This document shows, one piece after another, positions 44,475 through 54,186 of a DNA stretch of 56,942 bases. Location: positions 1 to 56,942 of the forward strand of contig JANXRY010000067.1 of assembly GCA_025356635.1 (NCBI GenBank), written 5' to 3'. Numbering within the stretch: position 1 is the first letter of the stretch; every line of letters begins with the position of its first letter. This DNA comes from Gammaproteobacteria bacterium (GTDB lineage Bacteria > Pseudomonadota > Gammaproteobacteria > Xanthomonadales > Xanthomonadaceae). The notes beneath the pieces were generated by a model. It made no database searches. It worked only from the letters and a program-made list of their open reading frames with translations, and was not told the origin of the DNA. Position numbers and translations under genes: made by a program.

Positions 44475-44755
44475 TGGCCAAGGCGAGACTCGCTGCCGAA
44501 GCGCGCTGCTTGCAGGACATCCCGAACATCGGGCCATCGATTGCCGGCGACCTGCGCGCAATCGGTATCTCCGAGCCGCAGCAGCTGCTCGGCCAGGATC
44601 CTTACGATTTGTATCGCCGCAGCAACATTTTGGCTGGCGTACGCCAGGACCCCTGCCTGATCGACTGTTTCATCTCGGCAGTGCGCTTCATGGAAGGTGC
44701 ACCGCCGCATCCATGGTGGCATTACACGCCGGAACGAAAACGCCGACTGGGCTGA
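44474..44755 (+). CDS. Cdd1-type helix-hairpin-helix protein
   Basis: The 93-residue protein resembles the Cdd1 ('pathogenicity locus') family. It has a helix-hairpin-helix (CLQDIPNIGPSIAGDLRAIG) and a second conserved part, DPYDLYRRSNILAGVRQDPC, ending WWHYTPERKRRLG. The hairpin suggests DNA or RNA contact; the family has no settled function. The ATG overlaps the last base of the fusA2-like stop codon, so it is coupled to that gene. Confidence 0.88.
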   Translation: MAKARLAAEARCLQDIPNIGPSIAGDLRAIGISEPQQLLGQDPYDLYRRSNILAGVRQDPCLIDCFISAVRFMEGAPPHPWWHYTPERKRRLG

Positions 44756-44760
44756 GTCCG

Positions 44761-45243
44761 TTATTTTTTCTTGCGTTTGGGCTGGAGCATGGTTCCAGTG
44801 CACTGCGGCGAGGCGCAGTGGCAGGCCCAGAGCTTCTTCAGGCTCGGCGTATGCGCTTCCGCCAGCTTGATGCCGTAGTTGTAGGTGAGTTCTTCGCCCG
44901 GCTTTATCGCCCGGATCGATTCGATGAAGATCGCGTCCCGGCTCGGGTCGCCGCCGTCGTCCTCGTCATGCACCGCTTCGCAGTTCGGATCGCAGCTGTG
45001 GTTGATCCAGCGGGCGTCGTTGCCGTCGACGTTGGCGTCGATCACGTATTCGCTGTTGAGCGTGAACAGGAAAGTGTGGCCGCTCTCGATGTCGTCGGCG
45101 TAGACCTGGTCGACCTCTTCATGGCTGCGCAGCTTGCCGCGATACTGGATCAGGCGGGTGCCCTTGCGGATCGGTGCGATGGCGAAAACGCCGTTGCCGT
45201 GGATGCGCGAATGGCGGGTGGCGATCAGGTGGGACTTGGGCAT
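44761..45243 (-). CDS. SET-domain protein-lysine methyltransferase
   Basis: The 160-residue protein is a complete small SET domain. It has SRIHGNGVFAIAPIRKGTRL at the start and WINHSCDPNCEA (NHSCDPNC at 81-88) in the centre. GEELTYNYG (117-125) is followed by a post-SET zinc site with C141, C143 and C148 together with C88. A basic tail (PKRKKK) ends it. Eukaryotic relatives methylate histone lysines. Bacterial standalone copies are known but their targets are largely unidentified; here DNA-binding or ribosomal proteins are possible. Convergent with the Cdd1-like gene. Confidence 0.92.
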   Translation of the reverse strand: MPKSHLIATRHSRIHGNGVFAIAPIRKGTRLIQYRGKLRSHEEVDQVYADDIESGHTFLFTLNSEYVIDANVDGNDARWINHSCDPNCEAVHDEDDGGDPSRDAIFIESIRAIKPGEELTYNYGIKLAEAHTPSLKKLWACHCASPQCTGTMLQPKRKKK

Positions 45244-45311
45244 GGCGAATGGGATGGGCCGGTCAGTCGGCTATTGTCGCGCACTTGCGCGGTTCGTGTG
45301 AAACTCCCGCC

Positions 45312-46343
45312 ATGAATCCGTTCGAAAGCTGGCACGAAGAGAAGCAATCCGCCTGGCTCTACCGTGCCCTGGCCGAGGCCGAACCCGAAGCGCGCATGTC
45401 GGCGCTGTTCAAGACCCTGGCGGCGGCGGCGGAGCAGCAGGCCGTCCACTGGGCCGGAGAACTGTCGAAGCTGGGCAAGCCCGAGCCGGCCTTCGTGCCC
45501 GAACCGCGGGCGCGTCTGGTCGCCGCCCTGGCGCGAACCCTGGGTCCGAAGCGGATGAAGCCGGCATTGGCCGCGATGAAGATCCGCGGGCTGTCGGCCT
45601 ATGGCGCGGCGGCCCCGGCCGGACATGCCATGCCGACCGACGTGGCGGCGATCGGTCGCGGCCACCGCAGCGGCGGCGGCAACCTGCGGCCGGCGATTTT
45701 TGGCGTCAACGATGGCCTGGTGTCGAACGCCAGCTTGATCCTGGGCATGGTCGGCGCGTCGGCAAATACCGGCACCGTGCTGGCCACCGGCATCGCCGGC
45801 TTGCTCGCGGGTGCGCTGTCGATGGCCGCGGGCGAGTTCATCTCGGTTCGCTCGCAACGGGAAATGTTCGAGTACCAGATCGGCCTTGAGGCCGATGAAT
45901 TGAAGGAGTACCCGGAAGCCGAAGCCGAGGAGTTGGCGTTGATCTACGCCGCGCGCGGCATGCCGCTCGAAGAAGCGCGCGTCTTCGCCCACCACCTGGT
46001 CAAGGACCACGAACAGGCGTTGGATGTACTCGCCCGTGAGGAACTCGGCCTGAACCCCAACGATCTCGGTTCGCCGACCGGTGCGGCGATCTTCTCGTTC
46101 ATTTCGTTCACGATCGGCGCCTCGGTGCCGCTGTTGCCCTTCTTCTTCGGCCTGTTGTTGCCCAACGCCGCCTACGTTGGCGCGGCGGCCGCGGGCCTGG
46201 GATTGTTCGGCACCGGCGCGGCCCTGAGCCTGTTCACCGGTCGCAACGCCTGGCTGGGTGGTTTGCGCATGCTCGCGATCGGCGGCGGCGCCGGCGCGGT
46301 GACCTACCTGATCGGCACGCTTATCGGCGGCCAGGTTGGCTGA
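45312..46343 (+). CDS. VIT1/CCC1-family iron or manganese transporter with ferritin-like N-terminus
   Basis: The 343-residue protein starts with a ferritin/rubrerythrin-like segment (WHEEKQSAWLYRALAEAEPE, then AAAEQQAVHWAGEL) whose Glu and His residues could bind iron. A VIT1/CCC1 membrane domain follows, with FGVNDGLVSNASLILGMVG, ALSMAAGEFISVRSQREMFE and a C-terminal set of helices. The architecture matches MbfA-type iron exporters. It lies directly upstream of the SUF operon and its Rrf2 regulator, consistent with iron handling. The N-terminal domain seems shorter than a full four-helix ferritin fold. Confidence 0.88.
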   Translation: MNPFESWHEEKQSAWLYRALAEAEPEARMSALFKTLAAAAEQQAVHWAGELSKLGKPEPAFVPEPRARLVAALARTLGPKRMKPALAAMKIRGLSAYGAAAPAGHAMPTDVAAIGRGHRSGGGNLRPAIFGVNDGLVSNASLILGMVGASANTGTVLATGIAGLLAGALSMAAGEFISVRSQREMFEYQIGLEADELKEYPEAEAEELALIYAARGMPLEEARVFAHHLVKDHEQALDVLAREELGLNPNDLGSPTGAAIFSFISFTIGASVPLLPFFFGLLLPNAAYVGAAAAGLGLFGTGAALSLFTGRNAWLGGLRMLAIGGGAGAVTYLIGTLIGGQVG

Positions 46344-46365
46344 ATCCAAGCCTGAAAGACGGGAA

Positions 46366-46394
46366 TTGAGCCGGCGCGGCCAATACAGTACAAT
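46366..46394 (+). promoter_or_regulatory. Promoter of the suf operon
   Basis: TTGAGC (46366-46371) and TACAAT (46389-46394) are separated by 17 bases. Transcription would start near 46401, with a leader of about 21 bases before the regulator ATG at 46422. Confidence 0.65.
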
Positions 46395-46407
46395 TTCGGT
46401 ACTGTAT
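46383..46407 (+). promoter_or_regulatory. Operator of the SUF Rrf2 regulator
   Basis: ATACAGTAC (46383-46391) and GTACTGTAT (46399-46407) are perfect 9-bp inverted arms around a 7-base centre. They cover the -10 element and the transcript start. Such a site is expected for autorepression by the Fe-S-loaded regulator encoded immediately downstream. Confidence 0.75.
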
Positions 46408-46421
46408 AGGCGGACGACCCG

Positions 46422-46853
46422 ATGCTTCGTGTCACCAAGCTCACCGACTACGCGACCCTGGTACTGACCGCGCTGGCGCGGTCGCCCACGCGAGTGCTCA
46501 GCGCCAACGAATTGGCCGAGCAGGCGCGCCTGGAATTGCCGACCGTCAGCAAGGTGCTCAAGCCGCTGGCCCACGCCGGCCTGGTCGAGAGTTTTCGCGG
46601 CAGCAACGGCGGCTACCGGCTCGCGCGCGATCCGGCCTCGATCAGCGTCATCGAGATCGTCGAGGCGATCGAAGGCCGCGTCGGCGTCACCGAATGCAGC
46701 GGCGACCACAGCCATTGCGAACTCGAGTCGCATTGCAGCGTCCGCGGCAAATGGCGCGACATCAATGCCGTCGTGGCCGACGCCCTGCGCGGCGTGACCT
46801 TGGCCGAGATGCTGCCGCGCAGGTCCATCCCGCTGCAACTGGCCGGGACCTGA
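46422..46853 (+). CDS. SUF system Rrf2-family regulator (Xanthomonas type)
   Basis: An IscR-like regulator of Fe-S cluster assembly. The 143-residue product has the Rrf2 winged helix ([38 protein letters not shown]) and the wing [12 protein letters not shown]. Three cysteines C92, C99 and C105 ([15 protein letters not shown]) match the spacing of the [2Fe-2S] ligands of IscR closely. First gene of the operon Rrf2-sufB-methyltransferase-sufC-sufD-sufS, with sufB starting 24 bases later. Likely represses the operon when clusters are plentiful. Confidence 0.94.
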   Translation: MLRVTKLTDYATLVLTALARSPTRVLSANELAEQARLELPTVSKVLKPLAHAGLVESFRGSNGGYRLARDPASISVIEIVEAIEGRVGVTECSGDHSHCELESHCSVRGKWRDINAVVADALRGVTLAEMLPRRSIPLQLAGT

Positions 46854-46876
46854 GGTCAAGGACAGGCGAAGACCAA

Positions 46877-48312
<1,436 letters not shown>

Positions 48313-48316
<4 letters not shown>

Positions 48317-48963
48317 ACGGCCTGACCAACCAGGACCGTCGCGAGCACTGGCAGGCGGTTTACCAGGACAAGGGTGAAACGCAGACCAGCTGGTTCCGCC
48401 CGCACCTGGATGAGTCGCTGCGCCTGATCGACCAGCTGGCGCTGGCTCCGGCGACGCCGATCATCGATGTCGGCGGCGGCCGATCCACCTTGGTCGACGA
48501 CTTGTTGGCGCGAGGGTTTCGTGACCTGACCGTGCTCGACCTCTCGATTGCGGCGTTGCAGGCCTCCCGGCAACGGCTCGGCGACCGCGGCAATTCGATC
48601 ACGTGGATCGCCGGCGATGTCACCGCGACCGACCTTCCCGAGTCACGCTTTGGGCTGTGGCACGACCGCGCGGTCTTTCATTTCCTGGTCGACGAAGCCG
48701 ATCAGCGCCGCTACGTCGAGCAGGCCGCGCGCGCCGTGCGATCCGGGGGCTACGCAATCATCGCGACTTTTGCCGCCGACGGTCCCGAAAAATGCAGCGG
48801 CCTGCAAGTGCGCCGCTACGACTCCGCCAGCCTGGCGGCGCAGTTCACCGACCACTTCGATTGCGTCGACGAAAGCCGGGAAATCCACCGCACGCCCTTC
48901 GCCACCGATCAAGCCTTCACTTACGCGGTGCTGCGGCGCCGATCCGCCAACGAGAACTCCTGA
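48313..48963 (+). CDS. Class I SAM-dependent methyltransferase inserted between sufB and sufC
   Basis: The 216-residue protein has the SAM-binding motif [18 protein letters not shown] (motif I), [16 protein letters not shown] and the acidic [20 protein letters not shown]. The conserved [17 protein letters not shown] follows, and later [19 protein letters not shown]. The substrate is not recognisable. The ATG overlaps the sufB stop (ATGA), and the gene ends two bases before the sufC ATG, so it is embedded in the operon. A role tied to Fe-S assembly, to sulfur species or to oxidative stress is possible but not shown. Confidence 0.88.
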
Positions 48964-48965
48964 TC

Positions 48966-49718
48966 ATGCTCAAGATCGACAACCTGCACGTCCGCGTCGC
49001 CGGCAAGGACATCCTCAAGGGCGTGTCGCTCGAGCTGCAGGCCGGCCAGGTGCACGCCCTGATGGGCCCGAATGGCGCCGGCAAGTCCACGCTCGGCAAT
49101 GTCCTCGCCGGTCGTGAAGGTTACGAAGTCACCGAAGGCTCGGTGATGTTCGAGGGCCGCGATCTGCTCGCGCTGGAACCAGAGATTCGCGCCGCCGAGG
49201 GCGTGTTCCTCGCCTTCCAGTATCCGGTCGAGATCCCGGGCGTGAACAACACCTATTTCCTGCGCGCGGCCCTGAACGCGCAGCGCAAGCATCGTGGCGA
49301 GCAAGAACTGGATTCGATGCAGTTCCTGAAACGGGTGCGCGAAAAGCTTTCGGTCCTGCACCTGAAGGACGAGCTCCTGCACCGCGCGGTAAACGAAGGC
49401 TTCTCCGGCGGCGAGAAAAAGCGCAACGAGATCTTCCAGTTGGCGCTGCTGGAACCGAAGCTGGCGATCCTCGACGAAACCGATTCCGGCCTGGATATCG
49501 ACGCACTCAAGGCGGTCGCCGATGGCGTCAACCTGATGCGCTCGCCCGACCGCGCCTTCCTCGTGATCACCCATTACCAGCGCCTGCTCGACTACATCAA
49601 GCCCGACATCGTGCACGTGCTGTCCGAGGGCCGCATCGTCGAGTCCGGCGGCCCGAATCTCGCGCTCGAACTCGAGGCGCACGGTTACGCCTGGGTGAAG
49701 GATAGGATCGCGCCATGA
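48966..49718 (+). CDS. sufC: Fe-S cluster assembly ATPase SufC
   Basis: SufC is an ABC-type ATPase of the SufBC2D scaffold. The 250-residue protein has Walker A MGPNGAGKSTLGNVLAG, the SufC-specific AFQYPVEIPGVNN, and signature GFSGGEKKRNEIFQLALLEP. Walker B is LAILDETDSGLDIDALK, with ITHYQRLLDYI. It overlaps sufD by four bases. Normal length. Confidence 0.97.
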   Translation: MLKIDNLHVRVAGKDILKGVSLELQAGQVHALMGPNGAGKSTLGNVLAGREGYEVTEGSVMFEGRDLLALEPEIRAAEGVFLAFQYPVEIPGVNNTYFLRAALNAQRKHRGEQELDSMQFLKRVREKLSVLHLKDELLHRAVNEGFSGGEKKRNEIFQLALLEPKLAILDETDSGLDIDALKAVADGVNLMRSPDRAFLVITHYQRLLDYIKPDIVHVLSEGRIVESGGPNLALELEAHGYAWVKDRIAP

Positions 49719-50938
49719 GCGTCACGCTCGCCGCGCTGTCGGAGCCGGTCGGTGGCCTGCCCGGGCCGCGTAGCGAAGCCTGGAAGTACACCAGCCTGCG
49801 GGCGCTGTCGGCGCGCAACTTCGCGACGTCGGCCACGCCGGTCGCGCTCGATCCCGGCGCGCTCGCCGCCATTCCTGCGCCGCGCATCGTCTTCGTCAAT
49901 GGCCGCTTCGATGCCGCGCTGTCGGCGCTCGATGGGCTCGCTCCCGGGCTGTCGGTGCAGCCCTTGTCGCAGGCGCTGGCCGGCGCCGACAGCCGGGCGG
50001 TGAATTTCCTCGAACGTCGCTTCGACCGGGCCGACGAGGCCTTCGCGCGGCTCAATGCCGCGCACGCCCGCGACGGCGCGATCGTGCGCGTCGAGGCCGA
50101 CGCGCAGGTGGCTTCGCCGCTGCACCTGGTATTCGTCGCGGCGCCGGCCGACGCCGACCTTGCGAGCCACGCCCGCCACCTGATCGAACTGCGCGAGAGC
50201 GCCACGCTGACCGTGATCGAACACCACCTCACCGTCGGCGCGCATCGGCACCTTGGCAACCAACTGGTGCACGTGCATCTCAAGCCGGGCAGCCGCCTGG
50301 TCCACGTCCGCGTGCAGGATGACGACGCCGGCGCGACCCTGATCGCCCGCACCGACGCCGTGCTGGCCTCGAAGGCCGAGTACCGGCGCATCGACCTCGA
50401 ACTCGGGTCCGGGCTGTCGCGGCACGAACTCAATGTTTCGTTGCAGGGCGAACACGCGCGCGTGATCGCCGGTGGCGCCCTGCTCGCCGCGGGCCGCCAG
50501 CATGTCGATACGCGCCTGGGCATCGAGCACGTTGCCCGCGACACGAGTTGCGACCTGCGCTGGCGCGGGCTGGCCAACGGCCGCGGCCGCGTTGCCTTCC
50601 ACGGCGGCATCACCATCCGCGCCGGCGCCGACGGCAGCGACGCGATGCTGTCGAGCAAGAACCTGCTGCTGTCCGACAGCGCCGAGATCGACACCCAGCC
50701 AGTGCTGGAAATCCACGCCGACGAGGTCAAGGCCGCGCACGGCGCTACCGTCGGGCGGCTCAGCGACACCGCCCTGTTCTACCTGCGCTCGCGCGGCATT
50801 CCCGAAGACCAGGCCAGGGCCTTGCTGACGCTGGCGTTCTGCAAGGAAGTACTCGCCATCCTCCCGGACCCCGCGCTGGTCGAATCGCTGTCGGATATTC
50901 TCGAGGCACGACTGTCGCTGCCGGAGCTGGCGCCGTGA
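49715..50938 (+). CDS. sufD: Fe-S cluster assembly protein SufD
   Basis: SufD is the SufB paralogue that completes the SufBC2D complex and helps iron acquisition. The 407-residue protein begins with SEAWKYTSLRALSAR. It has the beta-helix core and ends with AAHGATVGRLSDTALFYLRS RGIP (in two stretches), the interface containing the family's conserved His. It overlaps sufC and sufS. Confidence 0.95.
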   Translation: MSVTLAALSEPVGGLPGPRSEAWKYTSLRALSARNFATSATPVALDPGALAAIPAPRIVFVNGRFDAALSALDGLAPGLSVQPLSQALAGADSRAVNFLERRFDRADEAFARLNAAHARDGAIVRVEADAQVASPLHLVFVAAPADADLASHARHLIELRESATLTVIEHHLTVGAHRHLGNQLVHVHLKPGSRLVHVRVQDDDAGATLIARTDAVLASKAEYRRIDLELGSGLSRHELNVSLQGEHARVIAGGALLAAGRQHVDTRLGIEHVARDTSCDLRWRGLANGRGRVAFHGGITIRAGADGSDAMLSSKNLLLSDSAEIDTQPVLEIHADEVKAAHGATVGRLSDTALFYLRSRGIPEDQARALLTLAFCKEVLAILPDPALVESLSDILEARLSLPELAP

Positions 50939-52155
50939 CGGCGATCGACTGGCAGGCGCGGCGCGCCGATTTCCCGGTTTTGTCGCGACGCGTGCACGGC
51001 AAGCCCCTGGTCTACCTCGACTCGGCCAATACTTCGCAAAAACCCGCCGCCGTGATCGAGGCGGTCGACGATTTCTACCGGCGCCACAATGCCAACGTGT
51101 CGCGCGCGGTGCATACGCTCGGTGGCGAGGCGACCGAATCCTACGAAGGCGCGCGCAAGCGACTCGCCGCATTCCTGAACGTGCGGCCCGACGATCTCGT
51201 ACTGACCTCGGGCACCACGCAAGCGATCAACTTGGTCGCCTACAGCTTCGCCCTGCCCCGGCTGCGGCCGGGCGAGACGATCCTGCTCACGCGCATGGAA
51301 CACCATGCCAATATCGTGCCCTGGCAACTGATCGCCGAACGCTGCGGCGCGACCATCAAGGTCGCCGAGATCACGCCCGCTGGCGAGCTCGATCTCGACG
51401 CCTTGTGGAAAGCCATGACGCCGGAAGTGAAGATCCTCGGCGTGACCCACGTGTCGAACGTGCTCGGCACGGTGAACCCGATCGCCGAGATCTGCCGCGA
51501 GGCGCGCCGACGCGGGATCGCGACCGTGGTCGACGGATCTCAGGCGGTGCCGCACCGTCCGGTCGACATCGCCGCGCTGGGTTGCGATTTCTACGCCTTC
51601 ACCGGCCACAAGATGCTCGGCCCGACCGGCACCGGCGGCCTTTGGGCGCGGCGCGAACACTGGCTGGCGATGCCGCCCTTCCTCGGCGGCGGCGAAATGA
51701 TCAAGGAAGTGCGCTTCGAGAAGACCACCTTCAACGACCCGCCGCACAAGTTCGAAGCGGGCACGCCCAATATCGCCGGTGTGGTCGGGCTCGGCGCGGC
51801 CGTGGACTATCTGTCGGCGCTGGGCATGGCCGCGATCGAAGCGCGCGAGCAGTCGCTGCTGGCTTACGCGACCGAGAGGCTGTCGATGGTTCCTGGCCTG
51901 CGCATCATCGGCCAGGCGCAACAGAAAGCCGCGTTGATTTCCTTCCTGGTCGAGGGCGCGCATGCCCACGACCTCGCCACCCTGCTCGACCTTGAAGGCA
52001 TCGCGGTGCGTTCCGGCCACCACTGCGCGCATCCGCTGATGCAGTTCTACGGCGTGCCGGCCACCTGCCGGGCTTCGCTGGCCTTCTACAATACGACCAC
52101 GGAGATAGATGCGCTGGTCACGGCCATCGACAAGGTCAGGAAAATGCTCGGATGA
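50935..52155 (+). CDS. sufS: Cysteine desulfurase SufS
   Basis: SufS mobilises sulfur from cysteine as a persulfide for cluster assembly. The 406-residue PLP enzyme has YLDSANTSQKP near its start and MEHHANIVPWQ. The PLP lysine lies in FTGHKMLGPTGTGG (about 226), and the catalytic C364 in AVRSGHHCAHPLM. This is a type II desulfurase, which normally needs SufE or SufU to relay sulfur; neither gene is in the operon. GTG start at 50935 overlapping the sufD stop. Confidence 0.95.
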   Translation: MTAIDWQARRADFPVLSRRVHGKPLVYLDSANTSQKPAAVIEAVDDFYRRHNANVSRAVHTLGGEATESYEGARKRLAAFLNVRPDDLVLTSGTTQAINLVAYSFALPRLRPGETILLTRMEHHANIVPWQLIAERCGATIKVAEITPAGELDLDALWKAMTPEVKILGVTHVSNVLGTVNPIAEICREARRRGIATVVDGSQAVPHRPVDIAALGCDFYAFTGHKMLGPTGTGGLWARREHWLAMPPFLGGGEMIKEVRFEKTTFNDPPHKFEAGTPNIAGVVGLGAAVDYLSALGMAAIEAREQSLLAYATERLSMVPGLRIIGQAQQKAALISFLVEGAHAHDLATLLDLEGIAVRSGHHCAHPLMQFYGVPATCRASLAFYNTTTEIDALVTAIDKVRKMLG

Positions 52156-52676
52156 GCCCTCTTGTGTTTCGCGCCGCCGACGCGGCCGATATTGCGGCAG
52201 TCGTCGCCCTCGTCGAATCGGCCTACCGCGGCGACGCCAGCCGCGCCGGCTGGACCACCGAGGCCGATTTCCTCGATGGTCGTCGCACCGGTCCCGACGA
52301 GATCGAGGCGATCCTTGTGCAATCGCGCAGCCGCATCGTCTTGGCCGAACGCGACGGCGAACTGATTGCTTGCGCGCACGTGGCGGTCGAGGACGACGCC
52401 GGCTATTTCGGCATGTTTTCGGTCGATCCGACCCAACAGGCGGGCGGCATCGGCAAGGCGGTGCTGGCCGAAGCCGAGCGCGTCGCCCGCGGAGAATGGG
52501 GCATGAACGCGATGCGCATGTCCGTCCTCGATATCCGCGATGAGCTCATCGCGTACTACGAGCGCAGAGGCTACCGCCGAACCGGCATCAAGAAGCCTTT
52601 CCCGTACGACGACGATAATTTCGGCTTGCCCAAGCGCGCCGACCTGCGCTTCGAGATCCTGGAAAAGCCGTTGTGA
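52152..52676 (+). CDS. GNAT-family N-acetyltransferase
   Basis: The 174-residue protein has the GNAT acetyl-CoA motif VDPTQQAGGIGKAVLAEAER and the later IAYYERRGYRRTGIKKPFPY. Its substrate is unknown. It overlaps the sufS stop (ATGA) and the following ferredoxin gene, so it is cotranscribed with the SUF genes. Confidence 0.9.
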   Translation: MSPLVFRAADAADIAAVVALVESAYRGDASRAGWTTEADFLDGRRTGPDEIEAILVQSRSRIVLAERDGELIACAHVAVEDDAGYFGMFSVDPTQQAGGIGKAVLAEAERVARGEWGMNAMRMSVLDIRDELIAYYERRGYRRTGIKKPFPYDDDNFGLPKRADLRFEILEKPL

Positions 52677-52987
52677 ACGGCTGGATCCGGGTCTGCGCTA
52701 CCTCCGAATTGCTGCCCGGCGAATTCCAGGTCGCCTTCGATGGCGATACCGCGATCGCGGTGTTCAATATCGACGGCGAGCTCTACGCCATCGAGGACGT
52801 CTGCACGCACGATGGCGGCGAACTGGCCGGCGGCCCGATCGAGGGATTCGAAGTCGAGTGCCCGCGCCATGGCGCCAAATTCGATGTCCGCACCGGAGAA
52901 GCGCTGTGCGCGCCGGCCTACCTGCCGACCGCGAAGTTCCCGGTGGCCGTCGATGCCGACGCCGTCTGGACCCGCGACGACCGCTGA
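52673..52987 (+). CDS. Rieske-type [2Fe-2S] ferredoxin
   Basis: The 104-residue protein is a soluble Rieske ferredoxin like those of dioxygenase systems. The cluster ligands are C44 and H46 in VCTHDGG and C63 and H66 in CPRHGAKFD. No partner oxygenase is nearby. Its position at the end of the SUF operon suggests a redox role in cluster assembly or a client that needs it. GTG start at 52673 overlapping the GNAT stop (GTGA). Confidence 0.92.
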   Translation: MNGWIRVCATSELLPGEFQVAFDGDTAIAVFNIDGELYAIEDVCTHDGGELAGGPIEGFEVECPRHGAKFDVRTGEALCAPAYLPTAKFPVAVDADAVWTRDDR

Positions 52988-53569
52988 TCAGCGCGTTGCG
53001 ATGCGCGCCAGCAGCACTTCGCCGCCGCCGTCGAGTACCAGGCGGTGGCTGCGGCCTGACGGTTGCAACAGCGCCGAGTCGCCGGTCTCCAGCATCGCCG
53101 GCTGGGCCTGGTCCCTGATCTCGGCGCGCCCGGCGAGCTGGTAAACGAACCACGACACGCCCGGTTCGGCGAAGAACAGCATCGGTCCGACCAAGGGCCG
53201 GTGCAGGAGTTGCGTGGCGATCCGGTCGCGCCGCCAGATCAGGTTGAAATCGGTGGTCGGGCCGGAAATCAGTTCGGCCGCCAGGGGCCGCTCGCCGGAG
53301 AACTGGTGCTTGCCATGCGGTGGCTGCAATTCGATGGATTGGCCATCGTCGAAGTCCAGGCGCATGCCATTGCCGGACAACAACACCAGCTCGCGCTCGC
53401 AGCCTTCGAAGATCGAGAACGGGCCGCCCTGGTCGACTTCGGCGATCGAAACGCGCCAGTCCCACTCCGGTGCATCCTGGGGAACGCGCAGGATTTCGCG
53501 GGTCCAGCCCAGGCCGTTCTTCCAGCGAACGCGGGTGTATTCGTTGGCGGGCAGCAAGGTGATGCGCAT
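52988..53569 (-). CDS. HutD-family protein
   Basis: The 193-residue product resembles HutD/Ves proteins, small cupin-like proteins linked to histidine utilisation. Conserved parts are RVRWKNGLGWTREIL near the N-terminus, WDWRVSIAEVDQGGPFSIF and SGPTTDFNLIWRRD. The hut genes are absent here. The ATG at 53569 is chosen; a longer frame to 53596 is possible. Its stop abuts the ferredoxin stop, with no terminator between them. Confidence 0.9.
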   Translation of the reverse strand: MRITLLPANEYTRVRWKNGLGWTREILRVPQDAPEWDWRVSIAEVDQGGPFSIFEGCERELVLLSGNGMRLDFDDGQSIELQPPHGKHQFSGERPLAAELISGPTTDFNLIWRRDRIATQLLHRPLVGPMLFFAEPGVSWFVYQLAGRAEIRDQAQPAMLETGDSALLQPSGRSHRLVLDGGGEVLLARIATR

Positions 53570-53612
53570 GGGTGGATTGTGGAAGCACCCATGCACCCGA
53601 TCAAGCGCGTAG

Positions 53613-53679
53613 AGAAAAAGGGGTCAGATCCCTTTTCCATGGGATGCCTCAACCGAAAAGGGATCTGACCCCTTTTTCT
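53613..53679. repeat. Long inverted repeat with 25-bp perfect arms
   Basis: The arms 53613-53637 and 53655-53679 are exact inverses (core GGGGTCAGATCCCTTTTC) with a 17-base loop. The element lies in the 113-base gap between the HutD start and the ComEA-like stop. Similar GGGGTCAGA...TCTGACCCC units occur as REP-like elements in Xanthomonas relatives. It could also act as a terminator for the ComEA-like gene, given the flanking T-runs on both strands. Confidence 0.8.
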
Positions 53680-53682
53680 AGC

Positions 53683-54012
53683 TCAGTGGTGGGCAGCGGG
53701 CTTCGCCGCCGGAGCCGGACGCGCGGGCGCCGGCGCGGCGCCGCCAGCGACGACGATGCGGTCGCGGTTCTTTTCGATCGTGGCCAGGCCGATGCCTTTG
53801 ACCGAGGCGAGCTGGTCGGCGCTGCGGAAGGCGCCATTGGCCTTGCGGTAGGCGACGATCGCTTCGGCCTTGCTCGGGCCGACGCCGACGAGGACGCGGT
53901 CCAGGGTCGGCGCATCGGCGGTGTTGATATTGACCTTCTCGGCGGCAAAAGCTGAACCGACCAGCAGGGCGGACAGGACGAGGGACTTCAGGATCAGGGC
54001 GAACGACTTCAT
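53683..54012 (-). CDS. Exported ComEA-like helix-hairpin-helix protein
   Basis: The 109-residue protein has a signal peptide (ALILKSLVLSALLVGSAFAA). One ComEA-type HhH domain follows, with EKVNINTADAPTLDRVL, GVGPSKAEAIVAYRKANG and SVKGIGLATIEKNRD. A low-complexity Ala/Pro tail (APAPARPAPAAKPAAHH) ends it. ComEA proteins bind incoming DNA in the periplasm during natural transformation; this small type often occurs alone. Its stop is close to the 25-bp inverted repeat. Confidence 0.9.
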   Translation of the reverse strand: MKSFALILKSLVLSALLVGSAFAAEKVNINTADAPTLDRVLVGVGPSKAEAIVAYRKANGAFRSADQLASVKGIGLATIEKNRDRIVVAGGAAPAPARPAPAAKPAAHH

Positions 54013-54186
54013 GGAGAGCTCCTAGTATTGGAATGGGTGGTCCGGCGCGGCGCGGGCCGTGCCGGTGAACCCAGTCTCGACATGGGGCACGGGCATCTCC
54101 ATCATCCGATGCGTCATAATCACTGGCGAAGATCGACCCAAGCGGGGTCGGTGATTTCCTACCGGAACCCCAAGGAGCCACCGTTC

